Notes: generated from the sequence alone by a model not told the origin. DNA of 64,000 nt from Tridacna crocea (GCA_943736015.1 OX031063.1:5189001-5253000), one strand, 5' to 3'. Positions 36,372-37,809 are shown, numbered from the stretch's first letter. A program made the numbers and translations.

Positions 36372-36951
36372 ATATGTTACTTTTTGCGGTTGTAGTTAAC
36401 CCTATTACCACAGTTAGTGACTCATTTCTTTTTTTTTTTGTCCGATATATTTCCTAGCAAAAAAGAAGAGAGGCAGACAGACCGACAGACATACAGACAG
36501 AGCGAGGTAAGGAGAGACAGAAAGAGAGCCAGAGAGACAGAGAGAATGAGAGGCAGGGAGAGAGAGTAGAGAGATAAGAGAGGGACAGAGTTCGAAAAAG
36601 AAAAAAAGACCGACGGAAAGGCGGGGTCAGACATCTGCTGAAAGTACAGACAGATACACAGACAGATCTTTACGCAGAAACGAGGTAAAAAAAGGTTATA
36701 GAAGAGAGAGGAATAAAAGGAAGAGTGTCAGATCGGAAAGAGACAGACATAAAAACAGACACACAGACACACAGACAGACAAAAACAGAAGGTGTCAGAC
36801 CTAATCCTTGTGATGCAATCCATGCCTTGTTTGATGATACTTTGGTTGGCTCGGATTCGAACTCTGTACCTAGAGAGAAGGCATATCCTGAATATGTGGT
36901 CCCAAAATCGATGGCAACCACCATTAAATGTTCACTTGTTAATCCTGCCAT
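12965..36951 (-). CDS. HSPA12-like: HSPA12-like heat shock 70 family protein (six exons, 588 aa)
   Basis: This is an HSP70-superfamily ATPase of the HSPA12 type, probably a cytosolic chaperone or regulatory ATPase. Exons on the minus strand are 36,801-36,951, 35,448-35,614, 34,884-35,102, 16,893-17,049, 14,564-14,658 and 12,965-13,942. They total 1,767 nt, exactly 589 codons with the stop, and every junction has GT-AG and a matching phase. ATPase landmarks are VAIDFGTTYSG near residue 15 (phosphate 1), DLGGGTAD at 229-236 (phosphate 2, split between exons 4 and 5) and LVGGFSESE near 396-404 (adenosine loop). ALEPEAASVYC and VPAIW..AAKQFMREAA are HSPA12 signatures. The length is somewhat shorter than human HSPA12A, as I recall it. 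Intron 3 is 17.8 kb because a Polinton sits in it, with its polB arm antisense to this gene. The exons are unbroken, so the gene may still function. Bivalves are known for large HSPA12 families, so the exact paralogue is unknown. Confidence 0.9.
14187..14390. mobile_element. GC-palindrome MITE (family B), degraded, intronic
   Basis: It retains GCATTCGGACATTTGC at the left and CGCAAATGTCCGAACATCCC at the right, while the inner palindromes are eroded. It lies in the last intron of the HSPA12-like gene. Confidence 0.65.
14564..14658 (-). CDS. HSPA12-like exon 5
   Basis: This 95-nt exon completes GGGTADITVHRV and adds EIHGASGGAWGGIR, the HSPA12 equivalent of the HSP70 segment after phosphate 2. 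The acceptor is CTTATAG and the donor is GTAAAT. It leaves in phase 0. Confidence 0.85.
14731..14895. mobile_element. Short inverted-repeat element, intronic
   Basis: The inverted ends share GGATAATCAACTG, ATATTAAAA.TCTGTCAC and complements. The interior is a short AAAAAGTCCGAAGGACGAG-type hairpin. It is a MITE-like element of about 165 bp in intron 4 of the HSPA12-like gene. Confidence 0.6.
14998..15048. repeat. Short palindrome
   Basis: TCACTAGTGATGATA and TATCATCACTAGTAGTG form inverted arms around a 7-nt spacer. Confidence 0.6.
15250..16425. repeat. Tandem repeat, seven units of about 156 bp, intronic
   Basis: A GC-rich head (ACGCCCGTCGAAGACGGGACG and a GGGC-rich stretch to 15,311) is followed by seven units beginning GTCCGGAGCATATCTCC near 15,322, 15,477, 15,633, 15,789, 15,945, 16,101 and 16,257. 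Spacing is almost exactly 156 bp, and the units differ by a few per cent. The array lies in an intron of the HSPA12-like gene. Confidence 0.9.
16426..16892. other. Intronic DNA, no further feature
   Basis: Tail of the tandem array followed by AT-rich intron sequence up to the donor of exon 4. The 89-codon open frame at 16,411-16,680 has no protein-like features. Confidence 0.35.
16893..17049 (-). CDS. HSPA12-like exon 4
   Basis: This 157-nt exon lies between CTTCTTTTAG and GTAGGT. It encodes LSIALEPEAASVYCKYL and ends inside the DLGGGT phosphate-2 motif (phase 1). It is the first exon downstream of the Polinton in the gene's direction. Confidence 0.88.
17400..17821. repeat. Minisatellite-like intron sequence, left of the Polinton
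   Basis: This is a loose array of units of about 30 nt with words such as GCCTGGCCTATAAAAACT and TGTAAATTGGAATTATGC. It continues beyond the Polinton at 33,818-34,640, so the Polinton split it. The inverted pair GCCTATGTTATGGGTACTC / GAGTACCCACAACATAGGC lies at about 17,639-17,692. Confidence 0.65.
17816..17821. repeat. Target-site duplication CAGGCC, left copy
   Basis: The six bases CAGGCC lie directly before the Polinton terminus AGTAGTTAAATATTG and are repeated at 33,818-33,823. A 6-bp duplication is the known Polinton integration signature. Confidence 0.9.
17822..18501. repeat. Polinton left terminal inverted repeat (680 bp)
   Basis: This matches the complement of 33,139-33,817, with one extra T near 18,460. 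It contains two related blocks of about 185 bp (17,928-18,112 and 18,113-18,300), each starting GACCTTTCTCCCCCCTCGCG and carrying GCCTCGTTTTCGTTTGA iterations, plus a hairpin at 18,422-18,452. Its inner edge includes the TAA stop of the fibre gene and a non-functional copy of the last codons of polB. The open frames it contains are mirrored at both ends and look repeat-derived. Confidence 0.93.
18422..18452 (-). terminator. Hairpin downstream of the fibre gene
   Basis: This is a perfect 12-bp stem, GATATATATTGC/GCAATATATATC, 46 nt beyond the fibre stop codon. It is the left-TIR counterpart of the hairpin after polB. A role as a transcript 3'-end signal is inferred. Confidence 0.45.
18499..20124 (-). 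CDS. Fibre-like protein with repeated YVD motifs (541 aa)
   Basis: This is probably a trimeric attachment fibre on the virion. It has an N-terminal tail (about 1-35), then a shaft of about seven repeats of 45-60 residues. Each repeat has I.M.G..(I/L).NL(P)NP followed by DAVNK.YVD; the YVD/YTD/YID triplets end near residues 68, 117, 171, 223, 267, 325, 386 and 400. A beta-rich C-terminal domain of about 130 residues (about 410-541) would be the receptor-binding knob. The same shaft repeat is common in phage tail fibres, where it forms intertwined trimers; extending that to this protein is inference. The stop codon (18,499-18,501) lies exactly at the inner edge of the left TIR, so the C-terminus may have been set by TIR conversion. 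The upstream region lacks the TATA-like box seen at most other genes. It follows the protease by 14 nt. Confidence 0.75.
   Translation of the reverse strand: MSVDKFGKTRDDVTYRDDGVSLSYINNFFLRKDGTTKVTGSINMNGNTLTKVSNPANPQDVATKNYVDNTKGSGVIGGKKNDSFLVKGSLDFDNTHKLKNLPPPAEDGDAVNKMYTDTFNQRLRYHFESMIPFTNQNGYEAKDKISMKGFSIENVRNPQNENDAVNKMYTDKKIEDLEGNQAFERRTKGGYQVKGDIHIRRKKITGLPDPVNEKEAVNKRYVDNRLPFVKENGHYKATAIINMGTKRLANLPEPSANDDATSKRYVDEKVNAIVTGNVAVVSENPFLKENGAYITTTKLNMGFNPILNLPNPTEPYEAAHKQYVDNADAFKETNIVTDSGGNEVAVLLSDGPHYVAKGVLATASRVGLYQDSFTSDNDAVNKKYVDDVVSNNLVSKDYIDTRINAAREYVFATTGFAEGNLELGSYPFSFDGVPLRSNIIGPFGGYMVPLDGKLVKVHVYIESEQSLSNFRFNFYIMVGNRNNSRNWKAYNMVTSLFTDAVPKETINVKVGDFVNISPLEDIKIANYTYIKLLFSSNVKTW
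20139..20555 (-). CDS. PRO: Adenain-like cysteine protease (138 aa)
   Basis: This is the virion maturation protease of the Polinton, related to adenovirus adenain and the Ulp1 fold (peptidase family C5/C48). Catalytic residues are visible in order: His65 in GTHWVAWY, Asp80 in YYFDSYG, a Gln at about 104-106 in SDQFQPAGE, and Cys113 in VFCGHLCLFVL. It is short compared with adenain (about 200 aa), as Polinton proteases are. Likely substrates are the element's own capsid-associated proteins; LXGG/IXGG-type sites are visible in two of them (at 23,595 and 26,712). The start codon is preceded by GTATAAAA. The integrase stop lies only 2 nt upstream, so the left-arm genes are tightly packed. Confidence 0.9.
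   Translation of the reverse strand: MRNIAVGNVILPNRPSSNFELESAAKRLKIPSFRGVFLRNTLPRKCRKKECGILNLDDTGGSGTHWVAWYKNGKTKYYFDSYGIQPPIEIKEYLKSPIHYNSDQFQPAGEVFCGHLCLFVLKELGLGNEFQNVLNKLF
20558..21463 (-). CDS. INT: Retroviral-type integrase with chromodomain (301 aa)
   Basis: The enzyme joins element ends to host DNA and makes the 6-bp duplication. The catalytic core has candidate D33 (WAADLVDM), D93 (MWVDKGKEF) and E122 (SSVVERWIRTMK). KYLLAVIDIFSKYGYLIPLK is the standard strand after the first Asp. An SH3-like segment (FSVGDKVRI) follows. A C-terminal chromodomain at about 263-298 (YRIERVIKK...VKWKGYSDEFNSWV) is expected to bind methylated histone tails and could steer insertion into chromatin. No complete HHCC zinc finger is visible at the N-terminus. 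The ATG overlaps the 3' end of the upstream PLA2 gene by 13 nt, which suggests co-transcription. Confidence 0.95.
   Translation of the reverse strand: MWSLAEELHKPVRRKFKRRRVVVNGIDRIWAADLVDMQAFSKFNRGVKYLLAVIDIFSKYGYLIPLKDKTGKSVAKALKSIFKERKPEKMWVDKGKEFYNKEVKDLIELYSTENEEKSSVVERWIRTMKEKMWKYFSANSTSVYINVLSDLVKEYNNTRHSSIKMTPVDASKKENETLVSKNLYPDHFEIRHVKPKFSVGDKVRITKKKKTFEKGYTTRWTEEVFTVSEVKNTEPITYKIKDLNGEEIQGTFYEPELQKTSQELYRIERVIKKGKNKSLVKWKGYSDEFNSWVDNNDIVNV
21451..21960 (-). CDS. Zinc-ribbon / parvovirus-type phospholipase A2 protein (169 aa)
   Basis: Residues 3-37 form a four-cysteine ribbon (CVKC at 3-6, CVVC at 31-34). Residues 68-130 look like the phospholipase A2 domain found in parvovirus VP1: a calcium loop with GPG at 72-74, then D98, the catalytic H104-D105 pair and Y108 in VDHAAYNHDVCY, and a distal Asp at 122. 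In parvoviruses this activity opens the endosomal membrane during entry, and a similar role for a Polinton virion is inferred. The C-terminus is basic. It is the first gene of the left arm, sharing a 36-nt divergent promoter region with the ATPase gene, and has TTATATAAA directly before its ATG. I recall PLA2-like domains being noted in adintoviruses, but no search was run. Confidence 0.75.
   Translation of the reverse strand: MYCVKCKTVTDTSNIEYTVSKNGRNMRRGKCVVCGTTKTQFIKGSKKGGSVLNEIINRVPFEMHIPGHNFTGPGTKLKKRLNPDLTWKKWSKPINRVDHAAYNHDVCYLKHNDTKTRNAVCDKNMLAELKGIYNPTLRERMERGVVSSLIGTKAKFGMGVKKKLSACGV
21961..21996. promoter_or_regulatory. Divergent TATA-like promoter between the two arms
   Basis: This 36-nt gap holds TTATATAA next to the minus-strand ATG and GTTATATAAAAA next to the plus-strand ATG. 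It is the only divergent intergenic region of the element. Promoter function is inferred from its position. Confidence 0.5.
21997..22773 (+). CDS. ATP: FtsK/HerA-type genome-packaging ATPase (258 aa)
   Basis: This is the A32-like motor that pumps DNA into capsids. Walker A is GKSGCGKT at 31-38, Walker B is NLMIFDDL ending in D146-D147, and a polar sensor Gln175 sits in YLSQNYF, as in the A32/FtsK-HerA family. The length is typical for Polinton ATPases. The next gene starts 24 nt downstream behind its own TATA-like box. Start choice: the first ATG, following TATATAAAAAGAG. Confidence 0.93.
   Translation: MNVIDLSWNEVLSRRFNHPLLPKSIRGLIVGKSGCGKTTLLLNLLLRPDWLDYDELSVFGKSLFQPEYRILKKAFEERLPKEGILKLFNTRDEIQNLDVSPTALVEEWAKTFKNKSEIKCSFFETANDVPDPRELNPEHKNLMIFDDLLLERQSTPECYYIRGRHSNVDCFYLSQNYFRLPRQTIRENANFICLFPQDQKNINHIYGDHVSEDMSKDEFRRFCFKCWEKPYGFVIIDLTSKKHNGKYRHGFDNFFIPS
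22798..23571 (+). CDS. Minor capsid (penton) protein, single jelly roll (257 aa)
   Basis: This beta-rich protein has the position and size of the Polinton minor capsid protein that forms fivefold vertices. Visible features are IPPIELDTDKKYEIALINLE, then alternating strands including SVLGFTG-like KVLGFTGAKY and the C-terminal strand RGETLTIRFKIRE. No enzyme motifs are present. It lies between the packaging ATPase and the GGFLG protein, the usual order. The ATG directly follows AGTATAAAAAA. The family assignment is from recalled sequence patterns. Confidence 0.8.
   Translation: MEELLKRIVKNTEPKISMQIIVSDNKTHFTTRFIPPIELDTDKKYEIALINLETYYSFPNINEKGNMFIYSPDNGASWVKVIIPEGSYELTDINETIQLEMRKNDHYDKANEKYYINISANTNTLRSVLDIEDGYQVDFNHPNSISKVLGFTGAKYTKGFHESENPVNILSINSIFVNIDIISGSYVNGLTRNTIYSFFPNVSPGYKIVETPRNLVYLPITMNQIHTMKVNITDQNGTLLNLRGETLTIRFKIREAR
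23595..24179 (+). CDS. Pre-VI/core-like virion protein with adenain site (194 aa)
   Basis: An N-terminal globular part (about 1-78, with LSAGQKRKL-type and DSQIKKM motifs) is followed by IEGG-F at 79-83. This fits the adenain consensus (M/I/L)XGG-X. Right after it comes a hydrophobic/amphipathic stretch (GFLGLLAGLAARALPMITK and onward to about 125), then glycine-rich GLYLKKGG and GLYLKQGG repeats. In adenovirus pVI, a similar cleavage precedes a membrane-lytic helix, so a membrane-active or core role is inferred. The upstream box is TATATAAAAA directly before the ATG. Confidence 0.65.
   Translation: MASYNNVKVNISAGQKRKLQHAVKAGCPVSIRLGHEDLDGNDTLAFTDSQIKKMAKAYENGKGITIRMNAKQLKHNTEIEGGFLGLLAGLAARALPMITKTVLPALGVGALSGLASSGVQKAMGSGLYLKKGGCVSQVETDGKGLYLSPYRGKGLESVGDGLYLKQGGKLYDGNGLLLGPNSPFANIPILGAIL
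24203..24544 (+). CDS. Possible dUTPase-fold protein lacking catalytic motifs (113 aa)
   Basis: The pattern LKPNEVKQILLGF, then ITNNSNEKTITIEENEFLCL, follows the strand order of trimeric dUTPases (start of the barrel, then an N-S-turn and a late I.E.(G/N)) but the catalytic Asp/Tyr motif is absent. Similar non-catalytic dUTPase relatives exist in adenoviruses. Confidence in the fold is low to moderate. The ATG follows TTATAAAAA, and a perfect hairpin lies after the stop. Confidence 0.4.
   Translation: MGQPKTIHWIPLQDLKYPPRKVNTVTWKIFCQEKLSLKPNEVKQILLGFGFMMTKGVILTSLAHALKLKRCSLQNEICLEDTEDIIIAITNNSNEKTITIEENEFLCLVYYSF
24556..24591 (+). terminator. Hairpin after the dUTPase-like gene
   Basis: This is a perfect 13-bp stem, ATTTTTTAAAATA/TATTTTAAAAAAT, with a 10-nt loop, 12 nt after the stop. 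It fills most of the intergenic gap before the next ATG at 24,596. Termination or 3'-processing function is inferred. Confidence 0.5.
24596..25213 (+). CDS. Membrane protein with tandem ESCRT late motifs (205 aa)
   Basis: The N-terminus has YPKL (6-9) immediately followed by PSAP (10-13). These are the two classic late-domain motifs that bind ALIX and TSG101. A basic coiled region follows, then two hydrophobic segments at about 55-100 (VLVTVTMVSGAGGIGLLSTV and AIPAVIALESIAALTGLLNL), and a helical C-terminal domain (KHEKIKTIAESKLNTI, EEFQLILGELEKY). I recall related proteins in cnidarian genomes with a similar YP-L-PSAPP start, which argues for selection. A role in membrane wrapping, budding or egress is inferred. 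Its promoter region is a hairpin rather than a TATA box. Confidence 0.7.
   Translation: MKEELYPKLPSAPPIDEGQGYRLQKINEIQKFLEEEKSKRESLGKKYFRAARIVDNIDAVLVTVTMVSGAGGIGLLSTVVAIPAVIALESIAALTGLLNLIGKYSVRKSTVKAEKHEKIKTIAESKLNTISSHISKALSDNKVTDEEFQLILGELEKYKVMKEEVRLKIKKKISSKTEESLIEKGRQEARESFRKLVEKNNNTLV
25272..25616 (+). CDS. Small acidic-basic helical protein, unknown (114 aa)
   Basis: This is predicted to be all-helical: an acidic N-terminus (MEEIEEIMEVIKEV), a central basic segment (WLIARKFQRRVRSEVIEAAE) and a Cys-containing end. I recognise no domain. It lies between the ESCRT-motif protein and the 12-bp minisatellite, and a 13-bp hairpin follows it. Codon use matches its neighbours, so it is likely a real gene. 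Confidence 0.55.
   Translation: MEEIEEIMEVIKEVKYEAYDCLEKLEIAMHLFNEEDKVYARRIIEESDLDSRKVEKTILSNQWSLRLWLIARKFQRRVRSEVIEAAEYILGFYPDALNCDYSCIGKVDKKHETA
25629..25694 (+). terminator. Two successive perfect hairpins
   Basis: 25,629-25,665 is a 13-bp stem, AAATATATAACGA/TCGTTATATATTT. 25,672-25,694 is an 8-bp stem, TTTATCAC/GTGATAAA. They follow the stop at 25,614-25,616 and precede a tandem repeat. They probably mark a transcript end. Confidence 0.5.
25697..25840 (+). repeat. Minisatellite, 12 units of 12 bp
   Basis: Twelve units follow the pattern (c/a/g)t(g/a)cgat(g/a)aaaa. Because the unit is a multiple of three, both plus-strand frames stay open. One reads KCDE/KYDK tetrapeptides and the other (from ATG 25,702) reads MK.A/IK.T tetrapeptides with a lysine every fourth position. 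Coding is uncertain. Confidence 0.9.
25860..26708 (+). CDS. DUF8207-like Polinton protein (282 aa)
   Basis: An N-terminal helical, charged half (about 1-95) is followed by a conserved-looking domain containing FYIGSKLLSIIDDNIIIDD, YEGTPGLWELIVAREP and a KGYKWNMILKTIWDNR segment. I recall this pattern as the domain named DUF8207, common in arthropod and cnidarian Polintons, but this was not checked. The function is unknown; its constancy beside capsid genes suggests a virion or scaffold role. The ATG follows CTAATATAAA. The next ATG lies 3 nt after its stop. Confidence 0.65.
   Translation: MSFLKISDPAKRDLIVKEFLETKKNIRDSQLAERTGEKKLQTDLSKFFKPITETQKATAREVVKELKPIKEGIEAIKFPSFPSITAYDEPTDEDVQFIGPIAEQYLRKFATKGEADKTYGLYDKGGNFYIGSKLLSIIDDNIIIDDKEYEGTPGLWELIVAREPDSNIFTDNDYDNYADLILRTNALHRNNDPNSNYPKGGKGYKWNMILKTIWDNRKEYKGKGIVVIPCDPNALIERLDLLLASKEAGHTNVRNELVSVCDELKRQGVIDSNAYKKIMSLL
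26712..27089 (+). CDS. Basic amphipathic core-like protein with adenain site (125 aa)
   Basis: Basic N-terminus (TPRKRGFNKRY), then YGGSGIFSSIANLLTRLF. A long Ala/Lys amphipathic helix follows (SSAALDVG...KKALEAGKSAAVDAGKK to about residue 80), and LNGG-S at 116-120 matches the adenain consensus. The composition resembles adenovirus core or membrane-lytic small proteins. The ATG follows TTATAAAAA and nearly touches the upstream stop, so the pair is probably translated from one locus. Confidence 0.6.
   Translation: MLTPRKRGFNKRYAYGGSGIFSSIANLLTRLFTSSAAKQIASSALDVGKSVAKEGAKKALEAGKSAAVDAGKKLVEKALTTKSRKILEKYTGPKTQNISTLMDGSAIAIQDLVKKLNGGSGIKVI
27143..27505 (+). CDS. Small conserved-looking protein with probable frame break (120 aa as read)
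   Basis: No family recognised. The first ~97 residues look protein-like (LEDCEILEIVQTRYDY, IPKITIVYGDKIYP). An A10 run at 27,436-27,445 then precedes a change in character. The -1 frame after the run stays open to a TAA at 27,508-27,510, is richer in Trp/Gly/Phe, and ends exactly where the next hairpin begins. The annotated frame stops at 27,503-27,505. This suggests a one-base loss in the run, slippage, or a sequencing error. Confidence 0.5.
   Translation: MDLMFIRENHRNFNTTSIRLLKDASLELEDCEILEIVQTRYDYQKAVVNLSPEKIAIMNEIEKKVNKYLSGVSIPKITIVYGDKIYPKKNKHIPKDKLKKKLYLKVYGLMVKINLFLSFG
27510..27543 (+). terminator. Hairpin upstream of the major capsid gene
   Basis: This is a perfect 13-bp stem, AATTATAATTTTT/AAAAATTATAATT, with an 8-nt loop, starting at the end of the previous gene. 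Transcript-end function is inferred. Confidence 0.5.
27555..28832 (+). CDS. MCP: Major capsid protein, double jelly roll (425 aa)
   Basis: This is the hexon-type capsid protein of Polintons. Two beta-sandwich halves are apparent: the first includes the strands DIFTHPCESYLLIEGSL and MMHLFKNIKYQLSGQEIES, and the second has SFTWRLSVKSSPEVPRFIIV, NIYVTLNSTRYPE and KALFHANVDANTEAYAVII. GYRMIQCDSI and the conserved FGFCEDYNKILYG segment also fit the family. The length of 425 aa is in the usual range. The start follows TTAATAAA. It is flanked on both sides by hairpins, so it is probably its own transcription unit, as expected for the most abundant virion protein. Confidence 0.92.
   Translation: MDILNITEPIVKHDSIDVYEHHEYNPITGTNLNNPGGEIRIDIETQDIFTHPCESYLLIEGSLTKADDSRYNDEDVSLTNNAMMHLFKNIKYQLSGQEIESILYPGQATTMLGLLKYPDDFSKSQGLNQLWYKDTTAAAEDNNVGWKIRKQYIIDDSDPKGTFSFRVPLKHIFGFCEDYNKILYGMKQTLTLTRNDDNDAIFRANAADAGKIKLDNIMWYMPHVMPADKEKMELYKLIEKKEKFPVGYRMIQCDSISVPQTTSFTWRLSVKSSPEVPRFIIVGFQTNKNNNQRQNPSIFNNIGVKNIYVTLNSTRYPEIDYNLSFTKQQFSRAYGDAALFRSKFFNMDELVSNPNISPSDYKTLYPLFLFDVSKQSERLKISVTDIQIKALFHANVDANTEAYAVIISDRLINFQSDGNKMNVVY
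28832..28849 (+). terminator. Short hairpin after the capsid gene
   Basis: A 7-bp stem, AGTTAAA/TTTAACT, begins at the last base of the capsid stop codon. It is weaker than the other hairpins in the element. Confidence 0.35.
28860..29198 (+). CDS. SAP-like / NUMOD1-like DNA-binding protein (112 aa)
   Basis: Residues about 5-38 (DLKNILIENNIPFRSYWDKKRLVKL split here as a two-helix unit) resemble a SAP/HeH DNA-binding motif. Residues about 64-112 (VTLEDVITGEIISFPSIYSA and IWKGKYKI) resemble the NUMOD1 helix-turn-helix module found beside homing nucleases. No nuclease is present. Binding to the element's own DNA is a plausible role. It has TATATAAAAAA just before the ATG and a hairpin after the stop. 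Confidence 0.6.
   Translation: MLKTIDLKNILIENNIPFRSYWDKKRLVKLVSSHGLLPKKEPEPEKNTDPKYDKLRAIRKKPKPVTLEDVITGEIISFPSIYSASKYIDRCPQTILNSNGRIWKGKYKIIIL
29200..29234 (+). terminator. Hairpin between the NUMOD1-like gene and polB
   Basis: This is a perfect 13-bp stem, TTTTATTATATCT/AGATATAATAAAA, with a 9-nt loop, starting 2 nt after the stop codon. Confidence 0.5.
29321..33178 (+). CDS. POLB: Protein-primed family B DNA polymerase (1285 aa)
   Basis: This is the replicative polymerase of the element. In order: a SAP-like N-terminus (5-33), PTPYQPPPP repeats (52-68), a highly charged linker (80-155), a region of unknown function (160-300), and a possible papain-like Cys314 (DNKCF) / His407 (THY) pair. 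Next are a zinc finger C432-C435-H448-C452, exonuclease motif I D487/E489 (VVYADFES), and an HNH-like zinc insert (C581, C584, RDHCHYTG, H610, C613). Exo II is HNLTGYD (628-634) and Exo III Y792-D796. Polymerase motif A is D893 in DANNLYG, motif B KLMNNSVFGK (1027-1036), and motif C DTDS (1127-1130). Extra TPR-like inserts fit protein priming. The last 12 codons lie in the right TIR. The gene is intact. Upstream, AGTATAAG is about 30 nt from the ATG. Confidence 0.96.
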   Translation: MSYTVSDLKRLARERGLHGYSRLRRAELLDLVFGRDILDWENELINAPILTPTPYQPPPPTPYQPPPPSSEFLDELSRRGRERTRNLNRDRTRDRDRTVGPRQTTAERAREEYRRKKKEKKKKEAKIKQVRRETRRKQRAEKRKKKEKKEEEFDDLEIRKEASSLKEFAVQYVIDGVVGFGPEEYLERVRKMVTNLLRNNRRSKVKLRLTCLLKKIGKIIENLPVLRPFDSFHELILDETDVDELYTIMVERVLENLVSFQRDGSPWIFIRVVDLKIFMIDYKPLKGNSYIPTPTTLARKKAIINPKNTNDNKCFAYAVMRGIKPRLENPERIDQNLKEDINTLNMKGIEYPVKLKDIDRFEKQNENISIVVLGHENETVYPLRKQKTFNREHLVVLLLLTDESNTHYTLVKNPSRLLSSQLTNHNGKIFFCWNCVNSFRSLEILEKHRKLCNEMSSVQVNMPPPGTILKFDNLIRTQWLPFVVYADFESCIKPMHSCDPNSEASYTKQYQKHEPTGFCFYVKSFDESVYQSKIKRYTGEDASKKFLEMLEEVAREIDNIPSSEMIYGRKEFDIYKSATECWICKKGFQGNEKKVRDHCHYTGKFRGAAHNACNLKYKKARFFPVFFHNLTGYDSHLFVKNLGITEGRINVIPQNDEKYVSFTKTVITGSYHSLKDKKDKNKTLDIRFVDSLKFLSASLDSLVNKFKNNKEKFKNVSKYFNGKELDLLLRKGVYPYEYVDSLEKLNETKLPPKDSFYSRLNDSDISDEDYNHAKVVWDTFKLKNLRDYHDLYNLSDVLLLADVFENFREVFFNEYNLDPAWYYTLPGYAFDACLLITNVKLELLTDIDMLLMFEKGIRGGVSVISHRYARANNKYMGSQHDKTLPSIFIEYLDANNLYGSGMSFPLPTCGFRWMTKDEFSEWENFPCILEVDLEYPTELHDTHNDYPLAPESIKISTVEKLVPNLNCKKEYVLHYKNLKQYLGFGLKLRKIHRGIIFNESPWLKKYIDKNTNLRAKATSEFEKDLFKLMNNSVFGKTMENIRNRVDVRLVNDRLKAEKLAAKPNFKHCTIFNENLVSIHMGKTTLTFNKPCYLGMCILDLSKIIMYDFHYNYIKKKYGDKVKLCLTDTDSYVYQIETDDFYKDISGDVNDWFDTSNYPDNHPSGIPTGVNKKLLGKFKDESGGKVITEFAGLRSKLYGYKMLDCSEEKKCKGIKKGVIKREINFEDYKKCLFSGKDQHRKMNVIRSREHEIYTEEINKIALSSRDDKRYILDDKMSTLAWGHYKI
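33139..33817. repeat. Polinton right terminal inverted repeat (679 bp)
   Basis: This is the complement of 17,822-18,501. Unlike the left copy, its inner end is functional coding sequence: the last 12 codons and stop of polB. The outer end is AATATTTAACTACT. Confidence 0.93.
33187..33217 (+). terminator. Hairpin after polB
   Basis: This is a perfect 12-bp stem, GATATATATTGC/GCAATATATATC, 8 nt after the polB stop codon. It is mirrored at 18,422-18,452. Confidence 0.5.
33818..33823. repeat. Target-site duplication CAGGCC, right copy
   Basis: It is directly after the terminal ACTACT and identical to 17,816-17,821. Confidence 0.9.
33824..34640. repeat. Minisatellite, unit about 30 nt, right of the Polinton
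   Basis: Loose repeats of (AA)CTGGAA.AATG.CTGGCCTATGTAA, more than 20 diverged units. They are continuous in type with 17,400-17,821. The array lies in intron 3 of the HSPA12-like gene. Confidence 0.8.
34641..34883. other. Intron 3 sequence next to exon 3
   Basis: Non-repetitive intron with no feature of note. Confidence 0.4.
34884..35102 (-). CDS. HSPA12-like exon 3
   Basis: This 219-nt exon (73 codons) lies between a T-rich acceptor and the donor GTACCG. It encodes IHWVLTVPAIWSDAAKQFMR, the region ahead of the EPEAA motif. Joined to exon 4 it gives the uninterrupted HSPA12 signature REAAEK-AGIESN. It is the last exon before the Polinton-bearing intron. Confidence 0.9.
35103..35447. repeat. 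Intron 2 with short palindrome
   Basis: 35,268-35,330 is a diverged GATC-palindrome copy (GCGGACAGTGTAGA, CTGATCTTGGATCTACACTG). The rest is plain intron. Confidence 0.5.
35448..35614 (-). CDS. HSPA12-like exon 2
   Basis: This 167-nt exon lies between TTCTTCCAG and GTAAGC. It encodes the conserved KTPTCVLLSPE, FGYEAEDAY and FFRRFKM stretches of the ATPase domain. It enters in phase 1 and leaves in phase 0. Confidence 0.88.
35668..35873. mobile_element. Foldback MITE (family C), full length, intronic
   Basis: It is about 206 bp and nearly perfectly palindromic around AACCGAACGGTT. The ends are CCTGTATTCACC and GGTGAATACGGGCCC. It lies in intron 1 of the HSPA12-like gene. Confidence 0.85.
35880..36240. 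repeat. Decayed family-A fragment and plain intron
   Basis: 35,885-36,005 holds half of a TTAA-type MITE (AACACTGTGGAAAAAATGAGG, GTCGTCTGCAAGTG). Nothing else was recognised. Confidence 0.5.
36241..36800. repeat. GA/CAGA-rich simple repeats in intron 1
   Basis: (GA)n lies at about 36,318-36,366, followed by long AGAGACAGA/CAGACAGA tracts up to the exon 1 donor. The Ser/Leu-rich minus-strand frames here are products of the repeat. Confidence 0.85.
36801..36951 (-). CDS. HSPA12-like exon 1 (start codon, phosphate-1 loop)
   Basis: This exon of 151 nt begins with ATG (36,949-36,951) and encodes MVVAIDFGTTYSGYAF at about residues 10-25. It ends in phase 1 before GTCTGA. The in-frame continuation past the donor into GA/CA-rich repeat is intron. 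Confidence 0.85.
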
Positions 36952-37435
36952 CCCGGCCTTCTGAAATGAACATCATGTAACTTTTTACACACCTTCTGGT
37001 TAGAGCTTTAAAGTCTTTGCAGGTGTAATGCAGGGAAATGACCCCCATTACAAAATGACCCACGGTCATTTCTCGACGTAGAGGAATGACCCATAGGTCA
37101 TTTCTCTACGTCGAGAAATGACCCATGGGTCATTTCTCGACGTAGAAGAATGACCCGGGTAATATTTTCGCGACTGGTGCAAAAGGAATGAAAATATTAG
37201 CCGTGATGCTCAATCCTTCATTAAACATAAATTATATACATATGCGCCTCTTTTTGTATCTCCCTCTATTCGCTAGGTTCTGATGTCAGATAGGGTGTTA
37301 GTTTTCGTTTAAACATATCACATATTCACGTATACTCTTGGTTTCACCACTAGGCTAAGGCTCAGAAGTGTCTTACTAGAGGACACTCGCACTCCTCGCA
37401 TGCTGACATAGATCGAAACCTTTTATATATACCCT
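36952..37435. repeat. 5' flank of the HSPA12-like gene with GGTCATTTCTCGACG palindromes
   Basis: 37,015-37,165 contains alternating GAAATGACCCA / TGGGTCATTTC and CTCTACGTCGAG words that fold on each other. No TATA box or heat-shock element was recognised upstream of the ATG at 36,951. Confidence 0.6.
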
Positions 37436-37645
37436 ATCCCATACGACAAACTTTTAGACGAGACCAAATTGAAAGCATTTACAGACGACAATTCAAGTCT
37501 TGCTGAAAAGATGATTTCTGTATATGATAGGGTAGAAAACATTGTGGGAAAATGAGAAAATGCTGGTTACCAGCATTTTCTCCTTTTCCCACAATGTTTT
37601 CAAAAGGCTACTATTCCAGACCCGTAAAAACCAGGGATTGTTTGG
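37436..37645. mobile_element. Family-A palindrome-core MITE, copy 2
   Basis: The core GAAAATGCTGGTTACCAGCATTTTC lies within TTGTGGGAAA/TTTCCCACAA arms. The TTAA ends are eroded. Confidence 0.65.
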
Positions 37646-37809
37646 GAAATTTCATGCATGTCAGAAGACCAGTCTTTCTTATGAAACAGTCAGTTATAAG
37701 GCAAAATAAATGTCATGGATCCATATTCATGTGATCACGGAGATGACTAATTTTTTAATCTCCTTATGTCAGAACATAGCTCAAACGTTTTTTCTTTCAT
37801 AATACATTT

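Noticed and set aside
36301-36800. Ser/Leu-rich extension of the HSPA12-like exon 1 frame
   Set aside because: It runs into GA/CAGA repeats after a good splice donor; the spliced frame matches the family.
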